A stretch of 64,000 nucleotides of DNA from Diphasiastrum complanatum (Eukaryota > Streptophyta > Lycopodiopsida > Lycopodiales > Lycopodiaceae). Each line of letters begins with the position of its first letter. The stretch's first letter is position 1. The DNA lies in assembly GCA_029204225.1 (NCBI GenBank), contig MU831832.1, forward strand, positions 38,141-102,140, given 5' to 3'. Made by a program: the position numbers and the translations under genes. The notes under the pieces were generated by a model, which searched no databases, was not told the origin of the DNA, and saw only the letters and a program-made list of their open reading frames with translations. Shown here piece by piece: positions 1 through 10,815 of the stretch.

Positions 1-1121
1 ATTGGCCCTCCTGTACTCTTTCAAGAAGAAAACAATCTGCCTAGCATCTCCGCTCATAGGCAATATCATCCCGTCATAAACCACAGATTTCCGTTTGTGG
101 AAAACACAGAGGTTTTCTCTCAAAACTTTTGCAAATTTACCCCGTTCTCCTACTCTGCGCCTTACTGCGATCTTAAACCAGACCCCCCTTCAAGCCAACC
201 TTCCGAATCTGCTGATAGTGCATGCACACCTAACTCTTCAGTAACAAGTCCGTTGATAGCTTACTCCCTATATGGCAAGCTGCACTTAGACTCTCCAAAT
301 GCTTTTTACGAGTCAAGGCACAACAATCTGATTGAAGCGTTACTGAAAGACGCACAGATGATTGGAGGAATCGATCAAGTTGGATCCGAATCTACGGATC
401 AGCTTGTTCTGCCTAATCCATCTACAATATCTTCACAAGATACTTGTATGATGAAACTGAGTCCATCACTGAACAAATGGAACGATGGATTTTCTGCGAC
501 TCCATTAGGTCGGGCACGTTCTGTACCGATCGATCAGTCATCACCAAGCCATGCTGTGAACTGGGGACATTCGTCCAATTTTCAAAGCTTTCCTGCATCG
601 CCAATGAGTACGTCACCTCCGGACTAATTACGTGTGCAATCTTGAGGTTTTCAATGTGATTAGTTTCTTTTGGTTATGTTCTTGTTTGCTTTGGAGGCCT
701 CATTAAGCTGGCGTGCCATGGATGTGTAGGGTCGAAGATCAAGTTGGAAGAGAGCTCAACAGGTGCTGAGCTTCCATGTGCGTACACTGATGAAGAAATC
801 GCCACGTTACTCGACTTTGCAAGACCTGACGCTTCAGCAATACCAGAGTGGTATAGTACATTATCTGCATATTCACCAGACGCCTTCCAGACGGGTCCTG
901 AGGGTGATTCTTTTGATGCAGTGTTTGGCAATGATATTGCCGTGGATCTTGATAATTCAGGAGCTATCAATTGCATTCCTAACCATGTGTGGGAGCTTCG
1001 CTCTTGCCCTTGGAATAACATGCCAGGAGCCTACCAGATGAGTGAACGTCCGATTGATTGCAGACATCCCAATGCTAGTGTGCCAGATCAGCAGTTAAAC
1101 GATGCATGTGTAATTTATTGA
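1..1121 (+). CDS. GAMYB-like R2R3-MYB transcription factor, 3' two exons (partial)
   Basis: Frame 1 is open from the left edge to 607. I place an intron at 608-729 (donor GTACGT, acceptor TGTGTAG, 122 bp, phase 1), then an exon at 730-1121 ending in TGA. Without splicing the frame would stop at 625. The protein is the Ser/Pro-rich C-terminal part of a GAMYB: it contains a DSPNAFYESRHNNLIEALLKDAQ-like segment, matching the conserved N-LLEALL-EAQ box, and later an acidic stretch with DEEIATLLDF and PEWY, matching the family's C-terminal activation region. GAMYBs act in the nucleus in gibberellin-linked anther, tapetum or sporangium development. The R2R3 DNA-binding repeats must lie upstream of the window. 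Family assignment rests on these C-terminal boxes only. It could be another MYB of the same subgroup. Confidence 0.72.
179..199 (+). promoter_or_regulatory. candidate miR159/miR319 target site in GAMYB exon
   Basis: In GAMYB genes the miR159/319 site encodes a K-x-E-L-P-S-x-Q peptide. Here the equivalent position reads KPDPPSSQ. By eye, the 21 bases match the perfect miR159 complement at 16 positions, including a run CCCTTCAA across the cleavage centre. Mismatches fall at both ends and at positions 5, 7 and 16 of the site. It may be a weak, functional or decayed site. This is a by-eye comparison with remembered miR159. Confidence 0.45.
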
Positions 1122-4100
1122 AGGTATCAGATGTCCTACAACAACATTATCAAATCAGCAGATGCTGCAATGTGTTGCAGATACAGCTGGGGCGATGTAC
1201 ATACCACGTTGGTTCTGTAGCGACGAACATCTATATATTCTTCAAATCGTTACGTTTTAGCTTTCTTTTTCCTATTAACGTCCTATCGTTCCAGATCTAC
1301 ACTGGAACTTTTGCTGGAAGGTAGACATATATAAACACGTAAGTAACCATTACGCCTATATGAATCAAAACAGTTCAGAAGCAGTCATACTTTCAATAGT
1401 CCATCACAAAAGATATTGTTTCAAGTTTACGGGAAAAAATTGAATGTAAAACGTTTGTACACTTTGCCATTTTGAGCTTTTTCAGAAGGCAACTGTATAA
1501 GTGTTCTACGGTAACTTGGTATGACATAACACCGGAACTGTTTCTCTTTATTTGTGGAGATTTGCATTTTGAGCTTTGCATGAGCCGTGTCAATTTTTTC
1601 GTACAAAAGCTTCGGTCGAATGAATCTCAGGAATATGTAAGTTGTAAAGAAGTTAGAAATGAGGCCTTAATACTGAAACAGATATGAGCTTCTCAATTTG
1701 AAGGCTTAACAGTTTGTGCCAACTGGAAGGTTGAAATTTATTACTACAGAATGATTCGATAGACTACTGGTAATAATGAATAATTTGGATAAATGTTGAC
1801 TGGTAGTAGAGTCCTGGCATGCGGGTACATAAGGCAAAACGGTGCAAGGTATAAGACTTAAGTGGCTTGGTTACTGTAAATGATTATCGCATCTTATGAT
1901 TTGACTCAGTTACTTTTGGAATTTCATCATGAAACAAAAGCCATTACTCTTTTTCACCATTTTGAATATACTACGTAGATAATCATGCACTACAGGTAGC
2001 CGATCAACATATATACTTTCGAACCTTGCTGATCAGCAGTTGAGTTGGTATTTCCTACAATAATTCATCTAATGTGGATGCTTAATTGAAGAAGCATCGT
2101 TACATTAGATCTTCGTTAAGCTGTTTGCGGCGGCGTAAGAATAGGTCTATCTCTTGTAAGTTTACATCTACGTAACGAGCATTTCAGACAAGCTAATCGA
2201 ACAGATATATGAAAATATGAATCTCCAGAAAATAAGATAGGAAACTCCGAAGTAAAAATGAAATTGATTCTTAATGTGTTGCGATAACTGTTTTGGGAAC
2301 TCGTCATATAATATAGATGTGTTTAGACTAAAAGCTGATCATCAAAGCTTATTATGAATAATCAGACGCATTGAAAGGATTGTTGATATTAAAATTTCTA
2401 AGCATCATTCGGAATTCGAGTCACGACCGGAGAAAAAAAGCTCAGATAGGAAGGATCCCGAGTACGGGTGCCTGCCCACTGCTCACAGAAGAACCAAATC
2501 TGGCTCATGTCCAAAATCGGGACGGTGCTCAGTCTGCTCCAGCCTGCATTCAGCCGTTCTTTCACTTTTTTTCGTCTCTCCTTTGGGGTGCAGGATTGTG
2601 CATAGACTCTAGGTAATCTGCGTCTTGCCGAGTCCTGCAGACCCTTGAGAGTGGAGAGAGTCCGAGAGAGTCACGCAAGGCTTGGAGGCTCGATTCTCTT
2701 CTTCTGTATGCTCAGGTGAATGATGGTACTATCTGTTGAGCTGTGATATGCAGTCTGAGCGTTCAATGTCTATCAAGAAACGCGAAAAGAAGAAAGAAGC
2801 AAAGCAAATCCAGATATTATGTCAGAGCTTCAAAGTACAAACATGATTGGGAATATTCCAGAGCTCCGCCTAACCGTCCGAATGTGATGCGCCTCGATGC
2901 ACTATTTTATCATACATCATACATACCCATAGATGCTACACCACCCTAGCACCTACAAACTCCAAAATCCATATGTGCACCATTATATTTTCCTATTATG
3001 TTAGAACTTGGGATCCTTGGAGGAATTACTTTGTATTTTGACCCTCCCTCGGTGTTCTAGAAAGCCGGCGGCATTCTTAAGGAGTGGAACCGGCATCTTT
3101 TTCCAAAAACCAACAACAACAAAATTTTGCAGGATTTTTTACGTGATAAATTTCAGATTGTTAGGGGAAAATCGGCAAGTAAAAGCATATCCCCTGTTAG
3201 TAGCCGAAAAATTCCTTAAGATATCAGATTTTTGAGGGAAACCTCAAAAAAGTTTCCCGAACACTGCGGGCCTCCCTTGCTATTTTGCTTTCCATTTTAG
3301 GAATTTATGTGCATGGCATGACGTTGCTATATTTGAAATAAATTACCGATTTTTCAAAGGGTTGTCCTAGGTTTTTTTTTATGGCATTGCCAAAAAGGCA
3401 ATAGTATGTATTCAAGTTGGTCAATAGAGTTTTTGCAAAAGTATACATTAAAGTCAATGCCCTAAGGGGTATGTGCACACAAAAAACTTTCTCACATTGC
3501 TAAGGACTTTATTGCAAGAACTAGATCCTTTAGATGCAACTCATGAGTTTATTGCAAGAACTTGATGCTTTAGACGCAAGTCATTAATAGCCAAAGATTC
3601 ATGTTCCTCTCTTTTTCTTGCATGCATGCCCATGCTCTAGATGCACCCTTATACACAAATCATAAGTAGCAAAAAATCCATGTCCAACACATGCAAAGGC
3701 TCTGAACCTGCATAACATACCAAGTTCATCATCACCAACAATTTATCATTAAACAAATATTATTTATTTATGTTCACAAAATCACTTTGTATATGTTTTT
3801 TTGTTGGCATATGAGACTGTACACATTTCGAATCAAAGTTTAATCGTTGAAAAAAGAAAAGAAAATGCTAACTGTTAGATCACAATTTCAAGACAACTCG
3901 GATTTAAAAATAGCTAATTACCTTCATTAGAGGTGTTTCAAACTATAAAATGACCCTTTGTAGATATACTTTCAATTTTTTTCTTTGATTTCATTCATCA
4001 TTTGGTCCAATCAAATGCACGGATTTGAAATCTACATAAAGTAGCTCACATAAATTGAATAATCAAAGTATTTTTTAAGAAGCTTTGAAATTGTCATCAA

Positions 4101-4300
4101 GCAGCATGGAAGCATTCCATTGGTTCACTCTGCTTGTCCTGAACATGCTAAATCTACTCGACAAGGATATCTCATGTTAAAATGCTAAATAATATTGGTT
4201 AATATAATGGAATACTAATAACTACATTGGTTAAGGTCATAGATTGACAATAAGCGCAGTAACTAGATGTTGTTACAATGATTATGTCATGTGGTTACAA
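1122..4300. other. GAMYB 3' UTR and AT-rich intergenic DNA
   Basis: No coding sequence is recognised. The first few hundred bases are probably the 3' UTR of the MYB gene. An imperfect tandem duplication of about 40 bp lies at 3508-3584 (TTTATTGCAAGAACT... twice). The short ORFs here have no recognisable motifs. Confidence 0.6.
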
Positions 4301-4304
4301 GTGA

Positions 4305-4770
4305 TCAGGTTCCAATTGATGTGACAATATTGGGGAGATTTTGGCACTCAACTTTTTCAATAGCAATGGCAAGGACTAGACCAAGATCTAGAATTAAATC
4401 AGTAAGGCAACCATCTTTGACAAATTCAACCTTCAAGCATTGATTCGCCATAATTCCCATGGAATGCAAGATGTTCTTTAAACTAGGCACGTAAGCACAT
4501 TGCTAATATTCTTTTACCTTTCCATCAGAAAACTATATCGAAATATTGCCAACAACTTGAATCATGCATTTTTCTCCATTGGCCAGCATAACTTTTTCAC
4601 AATGATTGATTAATGAAAAGTTTTAGAATGAGTCTCTTTTCCTGATCATGTGCCTAGTGGCACCAAAATCAATTAACCACCTTGTGTGATCATCAATCTG
4701 TGAAGCTAATGCTGATGAACATGCATTGGTTTCATCTTCCTCCACTTCTTCCTCGACTAAATTCCCCTGG
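4305..4770 (-). pseudogene. Ty1/Copia protease / pre-integrase fragment
   Basis: On the minus strand, 4770-4623 encodes WLIDFGATRHM, the Copia aspartic-protease box (normally W-IDSGAT-HM; Ser is changed to Phe). Further along, 4490-4305 encodes PSLKNILHSMG and LKVEFVKDGCL, typical of the region between protease and the GAG-pre-integrase domain. The two parts are in different frames with material missing between them, and no integrase follows. A long GT microsatellite abuts the upstream side. This is a dead scrap. Confidence 0.75.
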
Positions 4771-4784
4771 TACTTTACTTTCTC

Positions 4785-4887
<103 letters not shown>

Positions 4888-5068
4888 CTAATGTGTATGC
4901 TCGTCATTGGTGACTATCTGGGTTATGGTTGTGGTCGAGACGTGTGAATGAAGCTCAGAGCGGGTGATTGATAATCGAAGGCGAACATAATTAGATGTGG
5001 TGGCCAATAATTTGGGGGGATGTTTTGGATGGTTTTGACATGCATTGACATGAAGCTTTGACATCTTG

Positions 5069-5240
5069 ACGTGTGTGTGTGTGTGTGTGTGCTTTTAGGT
5101 GTGCATGTGTGTGTGCATGTGTATGTTTGTGTATGTGTGTGCGTATGTATGTGTGCATGTGTTTGCAAATGTATGTTTATGTTTGTGTGCATGCAGATGT
5201 ATTTGTGTATGTGTGTGTGTACGTGTGTGCATCTATGTTA
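5069..5240. repeat. degenerate GT-rich tract
   Basis: A pure (GT)n run at the start, followed by GTGCAT/GTATGT-type variants to about 5240. It looks like an older, mutated GT microsatellite about 200 bp from the pure one at 4786. Confidence 0.85.
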
Positions 5241-6216
5241 AAATATTGGATAAAGAATAGATTCTGCAAAATTATAAAATACATCATACACAAAAAAATC
5301 CAAATGTACTCTTGTATACATTATGAAATTCAATTGTACTCTAAATAAAATTTGCAAACATTTCATGAAAGTCAATCTATGAAAACTTGATAAATCCAAA
5401 AGGGTATGCATTTCAATAGGACGTAGAGTCTAAATGCTACAAAATTTCATCGGTAAATTCATGCATAAGGTGAATTTGCTCCACCATAGTATCCAGCATT
5501 TGTCTTGAATGGTTAAGTCTCACAAATGAGACACTACTCATATGTTGTCTAATATTACACATAAACTCTTCCACATCTATTATTAAGCATCTATTTTGTG
5601 GAAGAAAATGTCCATTGAGCTGTTGTAAGTACAAAAAGTACGTAAACTGATCAATGACCCATACGACACTACAACTTTTGACAACATCTCCAAAGCAGCA
5701 GCTCCAAAACATCATGTACCAATGTTTGATACCTTATAACAATTTGGACCATCTACAAAAAAAACAAAAAGGTATTAGCTGATATACAAAATTTAATCTA
5801 CAAAGAACAAAGGACACAATATACACAAAACATGACTCAAATGTAATTAAAATTATGTTTATCTAAAATATATGTTATATATTTGAATATCATGTTTTGT
5901 AAGTAAACAATGGAATTTGTGGAAATTGCATATAAACATAAAGATATATATTTATAAAACATGACAAACCATTAATTTGATATACAAAGTGAAGCAAATA
6001 CCTTTTTCACAAAAAGTTGTTTGCTTCGCAGTGAATAATGAGCTCATCCAAACTGCATTTGTGCTTTGTTACATCTTCCACCAACTTCACGGAATTAAAA
6101 CTCACCGACATTACTAACATGCTTGCTGACTGGATTCAATATTCAAAGTTTGTCATCAAATAAGGTGCAAATATAAATCCCAATAACCCTTCTTTGCAGA
6201 CCGCTCCCAAACTACA
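5241..6216. other. AT-rich intergenic, no gene recognised
   Basis: The only longer reading frame is on the minus strand (5715-5437, 92 codons). It has no motif I recognise, so I do not call it a gene. Confidence 0.5.
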
Positions 6217-6489
6217 TCTATTTGTTGTGTGACACAGGCTATGCTACAACTTCCACCTAGGAGAATGCAGAACCTTTAAGTTGGGATAGGCTCTAATTGA
6301 TTAAGGGTTTTGACTACAGGCCTCTACAGTTGTACACAGATTTTCAACTTTGGCATTCACCAAAGTGATCGTGTACAGTTGCAGATGCCTACATCTAAAT
6401 ACTTGCAAGAATAAGAGCCTCTCCAAACTTGAAGGTACATTCTCCTAGGTGGAAGGTGTAGCAAAGCTTATGTCAAACAAACATTAATA
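6217..6489. repeat. long imperfect foldback (MITE or hairpin-RNA candidate)
   Basis: The two halves are reverse complements. The outer arms share CTTCCACCTAGGAGAATG (left 6250-6267; its complement is near 6438-6455) and AGGCTCT. The pairing continues inward through a tract near GTTGTACAC to a perfect 7-bp stem ACTTTGG/CCAAAGT (6347-6353 and 6360-6366) closing a 6-nt loop. Small indels interrupt the arms. It could be a foldback transposon (MITE) or a non-coding hairpin transcript. I see no clear target-site duplication and no known miRNA sequence. Confidence 0.75.
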
Positions 6490-6584
6490 TTCACCAACTG
6501 GCAAAAAAAACATTTATGTTTATTGGAATGTACATACATACACATACATATACACACCCATACATATATACAGGATACACATGC

Positions 6585-6704
<120 letters not shown>

Positions 6705-6799
6705 TCACATACATACAGATACACATATACACAAATATACATAGACATACATATACATAGAAAAGCACATTTATACATACATATACACATACATATATG

Positions 6800-7230
6800 A
6801 AGGCACGCTCTAAAACTCCAAACATAATCTCCAACACTAATCCTAAAATCTACAGACTAACCTAACATTCACTCTTATCCTACCATACTTAACCCTCACT
6901 CAAACCCCAATCTTAATCTTCCCTAACATCTAGCCATAAACCTATTGCATGTCAACAATCCATAAATCTTAATCTAAAATCTTAACTCATAATTCTAAAA
7001 TCTAAATTCTTAACTTTAACCCTTACCTTTACTCCAAACAAACTACTAAAGCACTTCCAAATATACAATGTTTTGAGTGCACCTGGCCACTCCTACCACA
7101 TCAATAAATTGGTCGTCATTGTCACTAATCAACACTCATACACTTGCTACATTTCACACTCTTGATAGTGCCACATATAGTTGACCATGACTAAATACAG
7201 TGTCGAAAATGGTTGGTTATCATAAATGAG
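6800..7230. other. intergenic, no gene recognised
   Basis: C+A-rich on the plus strand, with many CTAACC/CTTAAC-like words (6840-7030). These are degenerate and do not form a regular telomere-type array. No coding signal. Confidence 0.4.
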
Positions 7231-7233
7231 TTC

Positions 7234-7566
7234 TGATATTATGTCGTAAAAACGATGGAAATGCGGAAGGATCGACTGATATCGGATCAGTAGAAATCTA
7301 ATAGAAACCGAAAGTCTGATATCAAATCAGAAATGTGTAATATCAACGTAAGTTTTAGCAATAGATGGTTGCGGATCGGAAGCGCATTAGTTACCAGCAA
7401 CAATAATCAAGATGAATGAACAATAGGAAATGCACAATAGAACAAAACAGTAGTGTAGACAAAATTTGCACTCTGATTGAAAGAATGAGTACAATAGCTT
7501 GAAGCAACAGAGCTTTCAAGATGCTCATTACCGAATGGATTTTGGCTTGAGCATTGAAACCCAACA
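7234..7566 (-). repeat. probable 3' LTR of a decayed Copia element
   Basis: It lies directly left of a purine tract (minus strand TAAGGGAGAG, plus 7567-7576), as a 3' LTR should for a minus-strand element whose RNase H region starts at about 7650. Read on the minus strand it begins TGTTGGGTTTCAATG. The far end is set at ...AATATCA but is uncertain. No matching 5' LTR was found, so the element is truncated. Confidence 0.45.
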
Positions 7567-7576
7567 CTCTCCCTTA

Positions 7577-9000
7577 ATGTGAATCCTGAAAAACTTCGAT
7601 CTTCAGATTTAGCATATTGCTAAATCTAAGATGGTGCTCCTTGGATAGTGCTATCGTGAAGTAATTTGCTGCCATAAAATCTGTCCTGCAGTAAACCAAT
7701 GACAATTCCTTGATTTGCACTTTCTCTCTAAGGTTTTGATATGCTTGCTCTGAGAATGAAATCTCGGATTTAGAGATAGTGCGATTGTGCTTTGATTATC
7801 ACAATAGATAGTCGTTGGATGTGGCTGAGCAAGGTCGATATCTGCAAGTAGGTTTCTTAGCCAATTGCCTCCTTGGTAGCATTTGTGACAGCTATGTATT
7901 CCAATTCTGTTGATGATAATGCTACTAATGTCTGTTTTCGGCTGTACCATGAGATTGGTCCTTGATTGAACAAGAACACAAATCCAGAAGTCGATCTTCT
8001 GGTGTCGATATATCCTACCCAATCTGCATCTGTGTAACCTTTGAGCCAATGATGGCGAAAATGGATACTGCTTCATTTTCTCCTTTTATGCCTTGGTTTG
8101 AGGACATTGCTCCTTTGACAGCTTCAAACCAAGGTCGAGTGGGAAGTAGCTCGATTTCCAGTTGGCCATTCTATATTTGTCCACGTTGGTGAGATATCGT
8201 TGTTGACTGAAGAAAAGTTGTTTGCTGGATTGAATTCATTGAATCTGAATTTCGAGACAGTAATGGGCTGGATCCATATCAGTCATCATGTATTCCTATG
8301 ATAGCATGCATTTGGTGTCCTTCAACAAATTCAAATTTTTACTAAATAGTAATGTATCATCTACATAAAGAGTGATGATTATGAAGAAATCTGATACAGA
8401 CTTGAAATAGACATTCGAGTCTGTCGAGTTTGGAATGAAACCATTCTCGATTAGAAATGCATTAATTTTCTGGAACGAGGCTCTTGGTGACTGTTTCAGA
8501 CCATATAGAGTCTTGTAGATTTTGCACACTAGGTGCTCCTTATCCTTCAGTTCGTATCCCTATGGCCGCAACATATAAATCTACTCTTTGATCGTCTCGT
8601 TGAGGAAAGTGGTATGGACATCCATTTGGTGGACTTCAAGATCTGCTAGAGCTGCATAGGAGAGTAGTAATCGAATCAAAGCATGCTTCACAACAGGGCT
8701 GAAGGTCTCGGAATAATCCAGATCTAGAATCTGGGAGAAGCCTTTGGTGACCAGCATGGCCTTGTATCGATTTAATCTTTCTTCAACATCATACTTCGCT
8801 TTATATATCCATTTGCATGGAATTGGATTTCGATCCTTTGGCAACACTATTACATTCCACGTTTGATTCTCGATCACAGAATCAAATTTTGTATCCATTC
8901 CAGCCTTCCACTGATCAGCATTAGGTGTTGACATTGCCTCTGAAATAGTGTTTGGTTCATGCACAAAGTAGCAGACTAGATCACTCATAAATCGGGATGG
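7577..9000 (-). pseudogene. Ty1/Copia pol remnant (RT and RNase H)
   Basis: Read right to left, 8988-8581 holds the start of the Copia reverse transcriptase: ISEAM...DQWKAGMD, WNVIVLPKDRNPIPCKWIYK, ETFSPVVKH and the start of the MDVHTTFLN box. 8529-8296 continues with KTLYGLKQSPRA and the catalytic LYVDDTLLFS. 8076-7651 has RNase H pieces (GRIYRHQK in one frame, then YCDNQSTIAL and KHIKT). Stops and frameshifts separate the blocks. Gag, protease and integrase are missing upstream. Short frames at 9214-8981 may derive from the integrase-RT linker. Non-functional. Confidence 0.88.
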
Positions 9001-9580
9001 AGTTGTCTGGATCAGTTCGATCTTCTAGGCTGAATTTTGATCCTCTGATTGATTCAATCCGTTGGTCCTGACTCATCTTTCGAGTCAGTATATAGTCATG
9101 ACACAAGGTGCTAAACAATGTAACCCAACTAAGCAATTGTGCTAATTGATAATAAAGTCTTTTGAAGTCCTTATGTGACTTGGAATCTCCAAAATATATA
9201 TTTTTGCCATACATTTAGAAGCATGAGATGTGACAAACTACTCTCTCTCATAGGTCATGTGCTAAAAAGCACCTGAGTGAAATGATCAATGACGAGACTC
9301 AAGTACTTATGGTGAATAGCATGAAAAGCTTTTCAGCTTTGCATGCTCTTGAGAATTTTGAGTTTTGATAATATTGTTCTGTTGCTACTTCTTTTTTGAT
9401 TTATTGTTAATCCTAATCTTGAAGCCTTTAATGTCATGGTTAATTTATTTGTAATATTTTTTATACTAGCTTACAATTATTGGAGAGCTGATCACAAATG
9501 TGTAATTGTGCACACCACAATGAGCAACATAATAGGAAGCTTGTGAATGTTTGTAAGTGGCATTGCATCAAGGGAGAGAC
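9001..9580. other. left flank of the 6-kb Copia insertion
   Basis: Probably linker remnants of the neighbouring Copia pol to about 9214, then AT-rich DNA. The last five bases, 9576-9580 (GAGAC), are the target-site duplication of the next element. Confidence 0.5.
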
Positions 9581-10230
9581 TGTGAAAGATTTCAGATCCT
9601 TAAGATCCAATCTACTTGAATGATCTTTGGTTAGAAAGAGAAATACACTACCAATTTCACCAATGTAGAAAAAATCAGCATCTACACACAATTTGAGATG
9701 CAAACACTAATAGAACTTGATCAAACTTGAATGAAATGATTATGTACTGTTGTTGTCCGTACAAAACCAGCAAGCTACTGTATTTCACACGTGTGGATCC
9801 AAAAATAACAAATATAGATCATTCTACACATAGAATTGCAAGCAATCACCAAGATAGTCACCAATGGATAGTAGAACCCAAGAGAACCATGTATAAGCAT
9901 GAAATGAGATAGAGAAGAGAGAAGATGACTCTCTCCACGAGTTACATCCTTTTATAGCAGGTCCAAACCCTATTTGGCCACTTGGCTTTCCCACCAAAAT
10001 GCTAACCCTACCAATTTTGGGTCTAGATTCAATGTACCCAACTTATTCAAATTGAATCTACTCAAACTCGCATTCTATCTTCCCCACACTTTCAAAAAGT
10101 GTTTATTCAAATGAAATTTAGACTAATGAACTTTGAAAAGTCAACCTCTAAGTCTAAAACAAGTTTTGGCCTAAATATGCCAAATATGGAAATATTGCAA
10201 AATGTAATGAAACTAGTTGAATCTTTCACA
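9581..10230 (-). repeat. 3' LTR (left copy)
   Basis: 650 bp, beginning TGTGAAAGATT and ending AATCTTTCACA, so the ends are inverted repeats with the canonical TG...CA. Nearly identical to 14955-15605. It contains CCTTTTATAGCAGG, a possible TATA-like core promoter (minus strand CTATAAAAGG). Confidence 0.96.
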
Positions 10231-10815
10231 CTCCCTCTTCAACTAGTTTTAGCATAGACTTTGATAATACTCCAAGTGAAGTCCTATGCTTCATGAACAA
10301 GTCTTTTCTCAATGCTTTGGTGAAGATATCAGCTACACATTCCCTTGAAGACACATGTTGAAGCTCCACCTCCTTTGCAATGACTCGCTCCCTCACAAAA
10401 TGATATTGTATCCCAATATGCTTGCTCCTAGCATGAAAGATAGGATTTGATGCCATTCTTTGGGCTGATTGATTGTCAAAAAAGATGATTGGGCTCTCTG
10501 AAAAATCCAGCAAGTGAAGATCCTTGATCATCCTTTTGATCCATACCATCTCCTTTGTGCAATGTGTAAGAGCTTTGTACTCGGCCTCACTAGATGACAA
10601 TGAGATAGTGGCTTGTTTCTTTGACATCCATGATATAGCTCCATCACCTATGAAAATACAATAAGCACTAATGGATTTCCTATCCATTACATCTCCAGCA
10701 TAGTCCGAATCTGAAAATCCAAAAAGATTAGGTGATGATCCCTCATACAATATGCCAAAATCTCGAGTTCCAATGATGTACCTCAAAACTCGCTTTCCTA
10801 GCTTCCAATGCTCCT
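10226..10815 (-). pseudogene. Copia connection / RNase H domain of the 6-kb element
   Basis: Read right to left the frame is open from EHWKLGKRVLRYIIGT, the usual start of the Copia connection region, through FSDSDYAGD, SKKQATISLSSSEAEY, FFDNQSA and HARSKHI to ECVADIFTKAL. These are the RNase H active-site and tail motifs (Asp, Glu and Asp residues are present). The TGA stop overlaps the first bases of the 3' LTR. The frame differs from the upstream pol frame, which ends at 10798, and the RT that should precede it is missing. Confidence 0.85.
10231..10246 (-). other. polypurine tract of the 6-kb element
   Basis: On the minus strand the bases directly before the 3' LTR read TAGTTGAAGAGGGAG, the purine-rich plus-strand priming site expected there. 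Confidence 0.8.

Noticed and set aside
5437-5715. 92-codon minus-strand ORF as a gene
   Set aside because: No recognised domain and no splice-consistent partner; length is not beyond chance here.
6217-6489. Calling the foldback a known MIRNA gene
   Set aside because: No mature miRNA sequence I recognise; without small-RNA data a MITE is equally possible.
6840-7030. Interstitial telomere repeat
   Set aside because: CTAACC/CTTAAC-like words are irregular and do not form TTTAGGG-type units.
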